Positions 24,195-36,956 are shown, counted from the first letter of the stretch. The stretch is DNA of 64,000 nucleotides from Lasioglossum baleicum (GCF_051020765.1 NW_027469084.1:1860001-1924000), one strand, 5' to 3'. A program made the numbers and translations. The notes: generated by a model from the letters alone, not told the origin.

Positions 24195-27100
24195 TCGCAC
24201 GTGTTTGTGCTCGACTAGCCTGCGGGATGCATCCTTTCGCACGTGTTTGTGCTCGACTAGCCTGCGGGATGCATCCTTTCGCACGTGTTTTTACTCGACT
24301 AGCCTGCGGGATGCATCCTCTCGCACGTGTTTTTGCTCGACTAGCCTGCGGGATGCATCCTCCCGCACGTGTTTTTGCTCGACTAGCCTGCGGGATGCAT
24401 CGTCTCGCACGTGTTTTTACTCGACTAGCCTGCGGGATGCATCCTCTCGCACATGTTTTTGCTCAACTAGCCATGCGCATCCCAAAAAACCTGCGCATGC
24501 GCATCCCAAAAAATCTGCGCATGCGCATCCCACAAAACCTGCGCATGCGCATCCCACAAAACCTCGCACGTGTTTGTGCTCGACTAGCCTGCGGGATGCA
24601 TCCTTTCGCACGTGTTTTTACTCGACTAGCCTGCGGGATGCATCCTCTCGCACGTGTTTTTGCTCGACTAGCCTGCGGGATGCATCCTCTCGCACGTGTT
24701 TGTGCTCGACTAGCCTGCGGGATGCATCCTCTCGCACGTGTTTTTACTCGACTAGCCATGCGCATCCCAAAAAACCTGCGCATGCGCATCCCAAAAAACC
24801 TGCGCATGCGCATCCCAAAAAACCTGCGCATGCGCATCCCACAAAACCTGCGTATGCGCATCGCACAAAACCTCGCACGTGTTTTTACTCGACTAGCCTG
24901 CGGGATGCATCCTCTCGCACGTGTTTTTACTCGACTAGCCTGCGGGATGCATCCTCTCGCACGTGTTTTTGCTCGACTAGCCATGCGCATCCCAAAAAAC
25001 CTGCGCATGCGCATCCCACAAAACCTGCGCATGCGCATCCCACAAAACCTCGCACGTGTTTGTGCTCGACTAGCCTGCGGGATGCATCCTTTCGCACGTG
25101 TTTTTACTCGACTAGCCTGCGGGATGCATCCTCTCGCACGTGTTTTTGCTCGACTAGCCTGCGGGATGCATCCTCTCGCACGTGTTTTTACTCGACTAGC
25201 CTGCGGGATGCATCCTCTCGCACGTGTTTTTGCTCGGCTAGCCTGCGGGATGCATCCTCTCGCACGTGTTTTTGCTCGGCTAGCCTGCGGGATGCATCCT
25301 CTCGCACGTGTTTGTGCTCGACTAGCCTGCGGGATGCATCCTCTCGCACGTGTTTTTACTCGACTAGCCTGCGGGATGCATCCTCTCGCACGTGTTTTTG
25401 CTCGGCTAGCCTGCGGGATGCATCCTCTCGCACGTGTTTTTGCTCGGCTAGCCTGCGGGATGCATCCTCTCGCACGTGTTTTTGCTCGACTAGCCATGCG
25501 CATCCCAAAAAACCTGCGCATGCGCATCCCAAAAAACCTGCGCATGCGCATCCCACAAAACCTCGCACGTGTTTTTACTCGACTAGCCTGCGGGATGCAT
25601 CCTCTCGCACGTGTTTTTACTCGACTAGCCTGCGGGATGCATCCTCTCGCACGTGTTTTTGCTCGACTAGCCTGCGGGATGCATCCTCTCGCACGTGTTT
25701 GTGCTCGACTAGCCTGCGGGATGCATCCTCTCGCACGTGTTTTTGCTCGACTAGCCATGCGCATCCCAAAAAACCTGCACATGCGCATCCCAAAAAACCT
25801 GCGCATGCGCATCCCAAAAAATCTGCGCATGCGCATCCCACAAAACCTGCGCATGCGCATCCCACAAAACCTCGCACGTGTTTGTGCTCGACTAGCCTGC
25901 GGGATGCATCCTTTCGCACGTGTTTTTACTCGACTAGCCTGCGGGATGCATCCTCTCGCACGTGTTTTTGCTCGACTAGCCTGCGGGATGCATTATCTCG
26001 CACGTGTTTGTGCTCGACTAGCCTGCGGGATGCATCCTCTCGCACGTGTTTTTACTCGACTAGCCTGCGGGATGCATCCTCTCGCACGTGTTTTTGCTCG
26101 ACTAGCCTGCGGGATGCATCCTCTCGCACGTGTTTTTGCTCGACTAGCCTGCGGGATGCATCCTCTCGCACGTGTTTTTGCTCGACTAGACATGCGCATC
26201 CCAAAAAACCTGCGCATGCGCATCCCAAAAAACCTGCGCATGCGCATCAAACAAAACCTGCGCATGCGCATCCAACAAAACCTCGCACGTGTTTTTACTC
26301 GACTAGCCTGCGGGATGCATCCTCTCGCACGTGTTTTTACTCGACTAGCCTGCGGGATGCATCCTCTCGCACGTGTTTCTACTCGACTAGCCTGCGGGAT
26401 GCATCCTCTCGCACGTGTTTGTGCTCGACTAGCCTGCGGGATGCATCCTCTCGCACGTGTTTTTGCTCGACTAGCCATGCGCATCCCAAAAAACCTGCAC
26501 ATGCGCATCCCAAAAAACCTGCGCATGCGCATCCCAAAAAATCTGCGCATGCGCATCCCACAAAACCTGCGCATGCGCATCCCACAAAACCTCGCACGTG
26601 TTTGTGCTCGACTAGCCTGCGGGATGCATCCTTTCGCACGTGTTTTTACTCGACTAGCCTGCGGGATGCATCCTCTCGCACGTGTTTGTGCTCGACTAGC
26701 CTGCGGGATGCATCCTTTCGCACGTGTTTGTGCTCGACTAGCCTGCGGGATGCATCCTTTCGCACGTGTTTTTACTCGACTAGCCTGCGGGATGCATCCT
26801 CTCGCACGTGTTTTTGCTCGACTAGCCTGCGGGATGCATCCTCCCGCACGTGTTTTTGCTCGACTAGCCTGCGGGATGCATCGTCTCGCACGTGTTTTTA
26901 CTCGACTAGCCTGCGGGATGCATCCTCTCGCACATGTTTTTGCTCAACTAGCCATGCGCATCCCAAAAAACCTGCGCATGCGCATCCCAAAAAATCTGCG
27001 CATGCGCATCCCACAAAACCTGCGCATGCGCATCCCACAAAACCTCGCACGTGTTTGTGCTCGACTAGCCTGCGGGATGCATCCTTTCGCACGTGTTTTT

Positions 27101-28848
27101 ACTCGACTAGCCTGCGGGATGCATCCTCTCGCACGTGTTTTTGCTCGACTAGCCTGCGGGATGCATCCTCTCGCACGTGTTTGTGCTCGACTAGCCTGCG
27201 GGATGCATCCTCTCGCACGTGTTTTTACTCGACTAGCCATGCGCATCCCAAAAAACCTGCGCATGCGCATCCCAAAAAACCTGCGCATGCGCATCCCAAA
27301 AAACCTGCGCATGCGCATCCCACAAAACCTGCGTATGCGCATCGCACAAAACCTCGCACGTGTTTTTACTCGACTAGCCTGCGGGATGCATCCTCTCGCA
27401 CGTGTTTTTACTCGACTAGCCTGCGGGATGCATCCTCTCGCACGTGTTTTTGCTCGACTAGCCATGCGCATCCCAAAAAACCTGCGCATGCGCATCCCAC
27501 AAAACCTGCGCATGCGCATCCCACAAAACCTCGCACGTGTTTGTGCTCGACTAGCCTGCGGGATGCATCCTTTCGCACGTGTTTTTACTCGACTAGCCTG
27601 CGGGATGCATCCTCTCGCACGTGTTTTTGCTCGACTAGCCTGCGGGATGCATCCTCTCGCACGTGTTTTTACTCGACTAGCCTGCGGGATGCATCCTCTC
27701 GCACGTGTTTTTGCTCGGCTAGCCTGCGGGATGCATCCTCTCGCACGTGTTTTTGCTCGGCTAGCCTGCGGGATGCATCCTCTCGCACGTGTTTGTGCTC
27801 GACTAGCCTGCGGGATGCATCCTCTCGCACGTGTTTTTACTCGACTAGCCTGCGGGATGCATCCTCTCGCACGTGTTTTTGCTCGGCTAGCCTGCGGGAT
27901 GCATCCTCTCGCACGTGTTTTTGCTCGGCTAGCCTGCGGGATGCATCCTCTCGCACGTGTTTTTGCTCGACTAGCCATGCGCATCCCAAAAAACCTGCGC
28001 ATGCGCATCCCAAAAAACCTGCGCATGCGCATCCCACAAAACCTCGCACGTGTTTTTACTCGACTAGCCTGCGGGATGCATCCTCTCGCACGTGTTTTTA
28101 CTCGACTAGCCTGCGGGATGCATCCTCTCGCACGTGTTTTTGCTCGACTAGCCTGCGGGATGCATCCTCTCGCACGTGTTTGTGCTCGACTAGCCTGCGG
28201 GATGCATCCTCTCGCACGTGTTTTTGCTCGACTAGCCATGCGCATCCCAAAAAACCTGCACATGCGCATCCCAAAAAACCTGCGCATGCGCATCCCAAAA
28301 AATCTGCGCATGCGCATCCCACAAAACCTGCGCATGCGCATCCCACAAAACCTCGCACGTGTTTGTGCTCGACTAGCCTGCGGGATGCATCCTTTCGCAC
28401 GTGTTTTTACTCGACTAGCCTGCGGGATGCATCCTCTCGCACGTGTTTTTGCTCGACTAGCCTGCGGGATGCATCCTCTCGCACGTGTTTGTGCTCGACT
28501 AGCCTGCGGGATGCATCCTCTCGCACGTGTTTTTACTCGACTAGCCTGCGGGATGCATCCTCTCGCACGTGTTTTTGCTCGACTAGCCTGCGGGATGCAT
28601 CCTCTCGCACGTGTTTTTGCTCGACTAGCCTGCGGGATGCATCCTCTCGCACGTGTTTTTGCTCGACTAGACATGCGCATCCCAAAAAACCTGCGCATGC
28701 GCATCCCAAAAAACCTGCGCATGCGCATCCAACAAAACCTCGCACGTGTTTTTACTCGACTAGCCTGCGGGATGCATCCTCTCGCACGTGTTTTTACTCG
28801 ACTAGCCTGCGGGATGCATCCTCTCGCACGTGTTTCTACTCGACTAGC
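24195..28848. repeat. Tandem duplication within the satellite, period 2481 bp
   Basis: Unusual monomers recur at a constant offset of 2481 bp. Examples are the paired GTGCTCGA/CCTTTCGC units (24201 and 26682), CCTCCCGC (24360 and 26841), CATCGCACAAAACC (about 24859 and 27340) and CTAGACATGCG (about 26187 and 28668). Copy I is about 24195-26675. Copy II starts about 26676 and follows it to about 28848, lacking one 24-mer near 28730. 2481 is a multiple of three, so frames are kept. Confidence 0.8.
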
Positions 28849-29824
28849 CTGTGGGATGCATCCTCTCGCACGTGTTTTTATTCGACTAGCCTGCGGGATG
28901 CATCGTCTCGCACGTGTTTTAACTCGACTAGCCTGCGGGATGCATCCTCTCGCACGTGTTTTTGCTCGACTACCCATGCGCATCCCAAAAAACCTGCGCA
29001 TGCGCATCCCAAAAAATCTGCGCATGCGCATCCCACAAAACCTGCGCATGCGCATCCCACAAAACCTCGCACGTGTTTGTGCTCGACTAGCCTGCGGGAT
29101 GCATCCTTTCGCACGTGTTTTTACTCGACTAGCCTGCGGGATGCATCCTCTCGCACGTGTTTTTGCTCGACTAGCCTGCGGGATGCATCCTCTCGCACGT
29201 GTTTGTGCTCGACTAGCCTGCGGGATGCATCCTCTCGCACGTGTTTTTGCTCGACTAGCCTGCGGGATGCATCCTCTCGCACGTGTTTTTACTCGACTAG
29301 CCTGCGGGATGCATCCTCTCGCACGTATTTTTACTCGACTACCCTGCGGGATGCATCCTCTCGCACGTGTTTTTGCTCGACTAGCCATGCGCATCCCAAA
29401 AAACCTGCGCATGCGCATCCCAAAAAACCTGCGCATGCGCATCCCAAAAAACCTGCGCATGCGCATCCCACAAAACCTCGCACGTGTTTTTACTCGACTA
29501 GCCTGCGGGATGCATCCTCTCGCACGTGTTTTTACTCGACTAGCCTGCGGGATGCATCCTCTCGCACGTGTTTTTACTCGACTAGCCTGCGGGATGCATC
29601 CTCTCGCACGTGTTTTTACTCGACTACCCTGCGGGATGCATCGTCTCGCACGTGTTTTTACTCGACTAGCCTGCGGGATGCATCCTCTCGCACGTGTTTT
29701 TGCTCGACTAGCCATGCGCATCCCAAAAAACCTGCGCATGCGCATCCCACAAAACCTGCGCATGCGCATCCCACAAAACCTCGCACGTGTTTGTGCTCGA
29801 CTAGCCTGCGGGATGCATCCTTTC

Positions 29825-30748
29825 GCACGTGTTTTTACTCGACTAGCCTGCGGGATGCATCCTCTCGCACGTGTTTTTGCTCGACTAGCCTGCGGGATGC
29901 ATCCTCTCGCACGTGTTTGTGCTCGACTAGCCTGCGGGATGCATCCTCTCGCACGTGTTTTTACTCGACTAGCCTGCGGGATGCATCCTCTCGCACGTGT
30001 TTTTGCTCGGCTAGCCTGCGGGATGCATCCTCTCGCACGTGTTTTTGCTCGGCTAGCCTGCGGGATGCATCCTCTCGCACGTGTTTTTGCTCCACTAGCC
30101 ATGCGCATCCCAAAAAACCTGCGCATGCGCATCCCAAAAAACCTGCGCATGCGCATCCCACAAAACCTCGCACGTGTTTTTACTCGACTAGCCTGCGGGA
30201 TGCATCCTCTCGCACGTGTTTTTACTCGACTAGCCTGCGGGATGCATCGTCTCGCACGTGTTTTTACTCGACTAGCCTGCGGGATGCATCCTCTCGCACG
30301 TGTTTTTGCTCGACTAGCCTGCGGGATGCATCCTCTCGCACGTGTTTGTGCTCGACTAGCCTGCGGGATGCATCCTCTCGCACGTGTTTTTACTCGACTA
30401 GCCTGCGGGATGCATCCTCTCGCACGTGTTTTTGCTCGGCTAGCCTGCGGGATGCATCCTCTCGCACGTGTTTTTGCTCGGCTAGCCTGCGGGATGCATC
30501 CTCTCGCACGTGTTTTTGCTCCACTAGCCATGCGCATCCCAAAAAACCTGCGCATGCGCATCCCAAAAAACCTGCGCATGCGCATCCCACAAAACCTCGC
30601 ACGTGTTTTTACTCGACTAGCCTGCGGGATGCATCCTCTCGCACGTGTTTTTACTCGACTAGCCTGCGGGATGCATCGTCTCGCACGTGTTTTTACTCGA
30701 CTAGCCTGCGGGATGCATCCTCTCGCACGTGTTTTTGCTCGACTAGCC
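29825..30748. repeat. Tandem duplication within the satellite, period 429 bp
   Basis: A module with two GCTCGGCTAG 42-mers, a rare GCTCCACTAG 42-mer (about 30090 and 30519), three 24-mers and a CATCGTCTCGC unit (about 30249 and 30678) occurs twice at an offset of 429 bp. Limits are approximate because the shared monomers blur the edges. A single-copy relative is present near 55790-56150. Confidence 0.75.
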
Positions 30749-33700
30749 ATGCGCATCCCAAAAAACCTGCGCATGCGCATCCCAAAAAATCTGCGCATGC
30801 GCATCCCACAAAACCTCGCACGTGTTTGTGCTCGACTAGCCTGCGGGATGCATCCTTTCGCACGTGTTTTTACTTGACTAGCCTGCGGGATGCATCCTCT
30901 CGCACGTGTTTTTGCTCGACTAGCCTGCGGGATGCATCCTCTCGCACGTGTTTGTGCTCGACTAGCCTGCGGGATGCATCCTCTCGCACGTGTTTTTACT
31001 CGTCTAGCCTGCGGGATGCATCCTCTCGCATGTGTTTTTGCTCGACTAGCCTGCGGGATGCATCCTCTCGCACGTGTTTTTGCTCGACTAGCCTGCGGGA
31101 TGCATCCTCTCGCACGTGTTTTTGCTCGACTAGCCATGCGCATCCCAAAAAACCTGCGCATGCGCATCCCAAAAAATCTGCGCATGCGCATCCCACAAAA
31201 CCTGCGCATGCGCATCCCACAAAAACTCGCACGTGTTTGTGCTCGACTAGCCTGCGGGATGCATCCTTTCGCACGTGTTTTTACTCGACTAGCCTGCGGG
31301 ATGCATCCTCTCGCACGTGTTTGTGCTCGACTAGCCTGCGGGATGCATCCTCTCGCACGTGTTTTTGCTCGACTAGCCTGCGGGATGCATCCTCTCGCAC
31401 GTGTTTTTACTCGACTAGCCTGCGGGATGCATCCTCTCGAACGGTTTTTGCTCGACTAGCCTGCGGGATGCATCCTCTCGCACGTGTTTTTGCTCGACTA
31501 GGCATGCGCATCCCAAAAAACCTGCGCATGCGCATCCCACAAAACCTGCGCATGCGCATCCCACAAAACCTCGCACGTGTTTGTGCTCGACTAGCCTGCG
31601 GGATGCATCCTTTCGCACGTGTTTTTACTCGACTAGCCTGCGGGATGCATCCTCTCGCACGTGTTTTTGCTCGACTAGCCTGCGGGATGCATCCTCTCGC
31701 ACGTGTTTTTGCTCGACTAGCCTGCGGGATGCATCCTCTCGCACGTGTTTTTACTCGACTAGCCTGCGGGATGCATCCTCTCGCACGTGTTTTTGCTCGA
31801 CTAGCCATGCGCATCCCAAAAAATCTGCGCATGCGTATCCCACAAAACCTGCGCATGCGCATCACACAAAACCTCGCACGTGCTTGTGCTCGACTAGCCT
31901 GCGGGATGCATCCTTTCGCACGTGTTTTTACTCGACTAGCCTGCGGGATGCATCCTCTCGCACGTGTTTTTGCTCGACTAGCCATGCGCATCCCAAAAAA
32001 CCTGCGCATGCGCATCCCAAAAAACCTGCGCATGCGCATCCCACAAAACCTGCGTATGCGCATCCCACAAAACCTCGCACGTGTTTTTACTCGACTAGCC
32101 TGCGGGATGCATCCTCTCGCACGTGTTTTTACTCGACTAGCCTGCGGGATGCATCGTCTCGCACGTGTTTTTACTCGACTAGCCTGCGGGATGCATCCTC
32201 TCGCACGTGTTTTTGCTCGACTAGCCATGCGCATCCCAAAAAACCTGCGCATGCGCATCCCACAAAACCTCGCACGTGTTTGTGCTCGACTAGCCTGCGG
32301 GATGCATCCTTTCGCACGTGTTTTTACTCGACTAGCCTGCGGGATGCATCCTCTCGCACGTGTTTTTGCTCGACTAGCCTGCGGGATGCATCCTCTCGCA
32401 CGTGTTTGTGCTCGACTAGCCTGCGGGATGCATCCTCTCGCACGTGTTTTTGCTCGACTAGCCATGGGCATCCCAAAAAACCTGCGCATGCGCATCCCAA
32501 AAAACCTGCGCATGCGCATCCCAAAAAACCTCGCACGTGTTTTTACTCGACTAGCCTGCGGGATGCATCCTCTCGCACGTGTTTTTACTCGACTAGCCTG
32601 CGGGATGCATCCTCTCGCACGTGTTTTTACTCGACTAGCCTGCGGGATGCATCCTCTCGCACGTGTTTTTACTCGACTAGCCTGCGGGATGCATCGTCTC
32701 GCACGTGTTTTTACTCGACTAGCCTGCGGGATGCATCCTCTCGCACGTGTTTTTGCTCGACTAGCCATGCGCATCCCAAAAAACCTGCGCATGCGCATCC
32801 CACAAAACCTGCGCATGCGCATCCCACAAAACCTCGCACGTGTTTGTGCTCGACTAGCCTGCGGGATGCATCCTTTCGCACGTGTTTTTACTCGACTAGC
32901 CTGCGGGATGCATCCTCTCGCACGTGTTTTTGCTCGACTAGCCTGCGGGATGCATCCTCTCGCACGTGTTTGTGCTCGACTAGCCTGCGGGATGCATCCT
33001 CTCGCACGTGTTTTTACTCGACTAGCCTGCGGGATGCATCCTCTCGCACGTGTTTTTGCTCGGCTAGCCTGCGGGATGCATCCTCTCGCACGTGTTTTTG
33101 CTCGGCTAGCCTGCGGGATGCATCCTCTCGCACGTGTTTTTGCTCGACTAGCCATGCGCATCCCAAAAAACCTGCGCATGCGCATCCCAAAAAACCTGCG
33201 CATGCGCATCCCACAAAACCTCGCACGTGTTTTTACTCGACTAGCCTGCGGGATGCATCCTCTCGCACGTGTTTTTACTCGACTAGCCTGCGGGATGCAT
33301 CGTCTCGCACGTGTTTTTACTCGACTAGCCTGCGGGATGCATCCTCTCGCACGTGTTTTTGCTCGACTAGCCATGCGCATCCCAAAAAACCTGCGCATGC
33401 GCATCCCAAAAAATCTGCGCATGCGCATCCCACAAAACCTCGCACGTGTTTGTGCTCGACTAGCCTGCGGGATGCATCCTTTCGCACGTGTTTTTACTTG
33501 ACTAGCCTGCGGGATGCATCCTCTCGCACGTGTTTTTGCTCGACTAGCCTGCGGGATGCATCCTCTCGCACGTGTTTGTGCTCGACTAGCCTGCGGGATG
33601 CATCCTCTCGCACGTGTTTTTACTCGTCTAGCCTGCGGGATGCATCCTCTCGCATGTGTTTTTGCTCGACTAGCCTGCGGGATGCATCCTCTCGCACGTG

Positions 33701-36278
33701 TTTTTGCTCGACTAGCCATGCGCATCCCAAAAAACCTGCGCATGCGCATCCCAAAAAATCTGCGCATGCGCATCCCACAAAACCTGCGCATGCGCATCCC
33801 ACAAAACCTCGCACGTGTTTGTGCTCGACTAGCCTGCGGGATGCATCCTTTCGCACGTGTTTTTACTCGACTAGCCTGCGGGATGCATCCTCTCGCACGT
33901 GTTTGTGCTCGACTAGCCTGCGGGATGCATCCTCTCGCACGTGTTTTTGCTCGACTAGCCTGCGGGATGCATCCTCTCGCACGTGTTTTTACTCGACTAG
34001 CCTGCGGGATGCATCCTCTCGCACGTGTTTTTGCTCGACTAGGCATGCGCATCCCAAAAAACCTGCGCATGCGCATCCCACAAAACCTGCGCATGCGCAT
34101 CCCACAAAACCTCGCACGTGTTTGTGCTCGACTAGCCTGCGGGATGCATCCTTTCGCACGTGTTTTTACTCGACTAGCCTGCGGGATGCATCCTCTCGCA
34201 CGTGTTTTTGCTCGACTAGCCTGCGGGATGCATCCTCTCGCACGTGTTTGTGCTCGACTAGCCTGCGGGATGCATCCTCTCGCACGTGTTTTTACTCGAC
34301 TAGCCTGCGGGATGCATCCTCTCGCACGTGTTTTTGCTCGACTAGCCTGCGGGATGCATCCTCTCGCACGTGTTTTTGCTCGACTAGCCTGCGGGATGCA
34401 TCCTCTCGCACGTGTTTTTACTCGACTAGCCTGCGGGATGCATCCTCTCGCACGTGTTTTTGCTCGACTAGCCTGCGGGATGCATCCTCTCGCACGTGTT
34501 TTTACTCGACTAGCCTGCGGGATGCATCCTCTCGCACGTGTTTTTACTCGACTACCCTGCGGGATGCATCCTCTCGCACGTGTTTTTGCTCGACTAGCCA
34601 TGCGCATCCCAAAAAACCTGCGCATGCGCATCCCAAAAAACCTGCGCATGCGCATCCCACAAAACCTGCGTATGCGCATCCCACAAAACCTCGCACGTGT
34701 TTTTACTCGACTAGCCTGCGGGATGCATCCTCTCGCACGTGTTTTTACTCGACTAGCCTGCGGGATGCATCGTCTCGCACGTGTTTTTACTCGACTAGCC
34801 TGCGGGATGCATCCTCTCGCACGTGTTTTTGCTCGACTAGCCATGCGCATCCCAAAAAATCTGCGCATGCGTATCCCACAAAACCTGCGCATGCGCATCA
34901 CACAAAACCTCGCACGTGCTTGTGCTCGACTAGCCTGCGGGATGCATCCTTTCGCACGTGTTTTTACTCGACTAGCCTGCGGGATGCATCCTCTCGCACG
35001 TGTTTGTGCTCGACTAGCCTGCGGGATGCATCCTTTCGCACGTGTTTTTACTCGACTAGCCTGCGGGATGCATCCTCTCGCACGTGTTTTTGCTCGACTA
35101 GCCTGCGGGATGCATCCTCTCGCACGTGTTTGTGCTCGACTAGCCTGCGGGATGCATCCTCTCGCACGTGTTTTTGCTCGACTAGCCATGCGCATCCCAA
35201 AAAACCTGCACATGCGCATCCCAAAAAACCTGCGCATGCGCATCCCAAAAAATCTGCGCATGCGCATCCCACAAAACCTGCGCATGCGCATCCCACAAAA
35301 CCTCGCACGTGTTTGTGCTCGACTAGCCTGCGGGATGCATCCTCTCGCACGTGTTTTTGCTCGACTAGCCTGCGGGATGCATCCTCTCGCACGTGTTTGT
35401 GCTCGACTAGCCTGCGGGATGCATCCTCTCGCACGTGTTTTTACTCGACTAGCCTGCGGGATGCATCCTCTCGCACGTGTTTTTACTCGACTAGCCTGCG
35501 GGATGCATCCTCTCGCACGTATTTTTACTCGACTACCCTGCGGGATGCATCCTCTCGCACGTGTTTTTGCTCGACTAGCCATGCGCATCCCAAAAAACCT
35601 GCGCATGCGCATCCCAAAAAACCTGCGCATGCGCATCCCAAAAAACCTGCGCATGCGCATCCCACAAAACCTGCGTATGCGCATCCCACAAAACCTCGCA
35701 CGTGTTTTTACTCGACTAGCCTGCGGGATGCATCCTCTCGCACGTGTTTTTACTCGACTAGCCTGCGGGATGCATCGTCTCGCACGTGTTTTTACTCGAC
35801 TAGCCTGCGGGATGCATCCTCTCGCACGTGTTTTTGCTCGACTAGCCATGCGCATCCCAAAAAACCTGCGCATGCGCATCCCACAAAACCTGCGCATGCG
35901 CATCCCACAAAACCTCGCACGTGTTTGTGCTCGACTAGCCTGCGGGATGCATCCTTTCGCACGTGTTTTTACTCGACTAGCCTGCGGGATGCATCCTCTC
36001 GCACGTGTTTTTGCTCGACTAGCCTGCGGGATGCATCCTCTCGCACGTGTTTGTGCTCGACTAGCCTGCGGGATGCATCCTCTCGCACGTGTTTTTACTC
36101 GACTAGCCTGCGGGATGCATCCTCTCGCACGTGTTTTTGCTCGGCTAGCCTGCGGGATGCATCCTCTCGCACGTGTTTTTGCTCGACTAGCCATGCGCAT
36201 CCCAAAAAACCTGCGCATGCGCATCCCAAAAAACCTGCGCATGCGCATCCCACAAAACCTCGCACGTGTTTTTACTCG

Positions 36279-36283
36279 ACTAG
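36279..36283. other. Target site duplication, left (ACTAG)
   Basis: These are the five bases directly before the 5' LTR. The same five bases follow the 3' LTR at 43001-43005. Removing the element and one ACTAG restores an uninterrupted 42-bp monomer (ACTCGACTAGCCTGCGGG). A length of 5 bp fits BEL/Pao integrases. Confidence 0.95.
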
Positions 36284-36291
36284 TGTTTGGG

Positions 36292-36486
36292 ATTGGCTGA
36301 GTGCGTCAGTCGCGTCGGCTCATTCATCTTTTCTCGATCACGCTATTGGCTGCCTTTCGAGTGACAGCGAGATCTAGGATCGATCAGCGTCTCGCGGAGT
36401 CATAGGCCAGCGCCGTCGATATCGATTACGTTCGATTATCGACCCGCGCTAGAGTGATTGGCGGATCGTCCGATCAATCCTCCAAT
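36292..36486 (+). promoter_or_regulatory. Cluster of CCAAT/ATTGG boxes in the LTR U3
   Basis: ATTGG occurs at 36292-36296, 36345-36349 and 36457-36461, and CCAAT at 36482-36486. Four such pentamers in under 200 bp of otherwise unique sequence suggest NF-Y-type promoter elements driving the retrotransposon. The 3' LTR has the same set at +6141. Function is inferred from motif identity only. Confidence 0.4.
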
Positions 36487-36804
36487 CACGCGCTCGGCGG
36501 TTTTCGGCTAACGGTCAGCTGATCGACCGAAAATCACTTCGTTTTCGGTGTTTCTAACGATAACACGTAGTCACGAACATCGCTCTCACTCACACTCGAA
36601 AGACATCGCGTCTGCTTGACCGGTTTTTCTAGTGTACTTCTATTCGCGCTCTTTATCGATTCGTAAAGAACCGTACGCTAAAACGGCTACCGCTAAGTTA
36701 CAACAAAACTCTTTATTGTAAAGGTTCATCCACGTACTTCGGGGTGTATTTACATTTCATTTCGCACAAGTTCGTTTGGGAGTCGACGATCCCCGTTCGG
36801 GAAA

Positions 36805-36810
36805 AATAAA
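36805..36810 (+). terminator. Polyadenylation signal AATAAA in the 5' LTR
   Basis: A canonical AATAAA about 50 bp from the LTR end, so the R/U5 boundary probably lies shortly downstream. It should be bypassed in the 5' LTR and used in the 3' copy. Confidence 0.6.
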
Positions 36811-36861
36811 GTGACGTTTTCTGTGAAGTGGTTCGTTCTCCCTTTTCTTGTCCGAAACATT

Positions 36862-36879
36862 TGGTCCTTCGAGCCGGAT
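36862..36879 (+). other. Primer binding site matching the 3' end of tRNA-Tyr
   Basis: TGGTCCTTCGAGCCGGAT starts two bases after the LTR. Its reverse complement, ATCCGGCTCGAAGGACCA, matches the acceptor end of eukaryotic tRNA-Tyr, with the CCA tail, as I know it. It would prime minus-strand synthesis. The match is over 18 bases and is unlikely by chance at this exact place. Confidence 0.85.
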
Positions 36880-36956
36880 TCAGCGCTGCAGCTCCTCTGA
36901 CAGTTATTATCCGTTTAATATTCAAATCTTCTCGTGCTTCAACCTCGTGCTACACA

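Larger units (their letters stand above)
9224..36283. repeat. Composite satellite, left part: 42-bp and 24-bp monomer blocks
   Basis: Two monomers fill the region, all in one orientation. The 42-bp monomer contains, in order, CTAGCCTGCGGGATGCATCC, TCTCGCACGTG, a T run, and an ACTCGA, GCTCGA, or GTGCTCGA ending. The 24-bp monomer is CATGCGCATCCCAAAAAACC plus TGCG, with variants CCCACAAAACC, AAAAATC and GCGTATGCG. Blocks of two to six 24-mers sit between blocks of 42-mers. They are entered after CTAGC and left directly into CGCACGTG, so a 24-mer block replaces the CTGCGGGATGCATCCTCT part of one 42-mer. All steps are multiples of three bases apart from one visible indel near 31440. No gene is seen in this stretch. 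Confidence 0.97.
18271..36283. repeat. B-type satellite block (left), interrupted by the retrotransposon
   Basis: The recurring signature is a 24-mer block that exits into CGCACGTGTTTGTGCTCGA, followed by a 42-mer with CCTTTCGCACG instead of CCTCTCGCACG. AAAAATC 24-mers and GCTCGGCTAG 42-mers are also characteristic. Local oddities include TTTTTGACCGACTAG at about 18750, GCCTGTGGG at about 28850, and a 1-bp deletion plus substitution at 31439-31447 (CTCGAACGGTTT). The block ends in the target site of the BEL/Pao insertion. Confidence 0.75.
36284..36859 (+). repeat. 5' LTR of the BEL/Pao element (576 bp)
   Basis: It begins TGTTTGGG and ends CCGAAACA, giving a short inverted terminal repeat (TGTTT/AAACA). 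It contains several CCAAT-type boxes in the presumed U3 and an AATAAA at 36805-36810. No clear TATA box is seen. It is identical to the 3' LTR except for A at 36476. Confidence 0.96.

Noticed and set aside
17054..30877. A 4607-codon open frame, and other giant frames on both strands, as real repeat-protein genes
   Set aside because: Four of six frames are open at once because both monomers are multiples of three without stops; no start context, signal peptide, non-repetitive domain or intron is visible.
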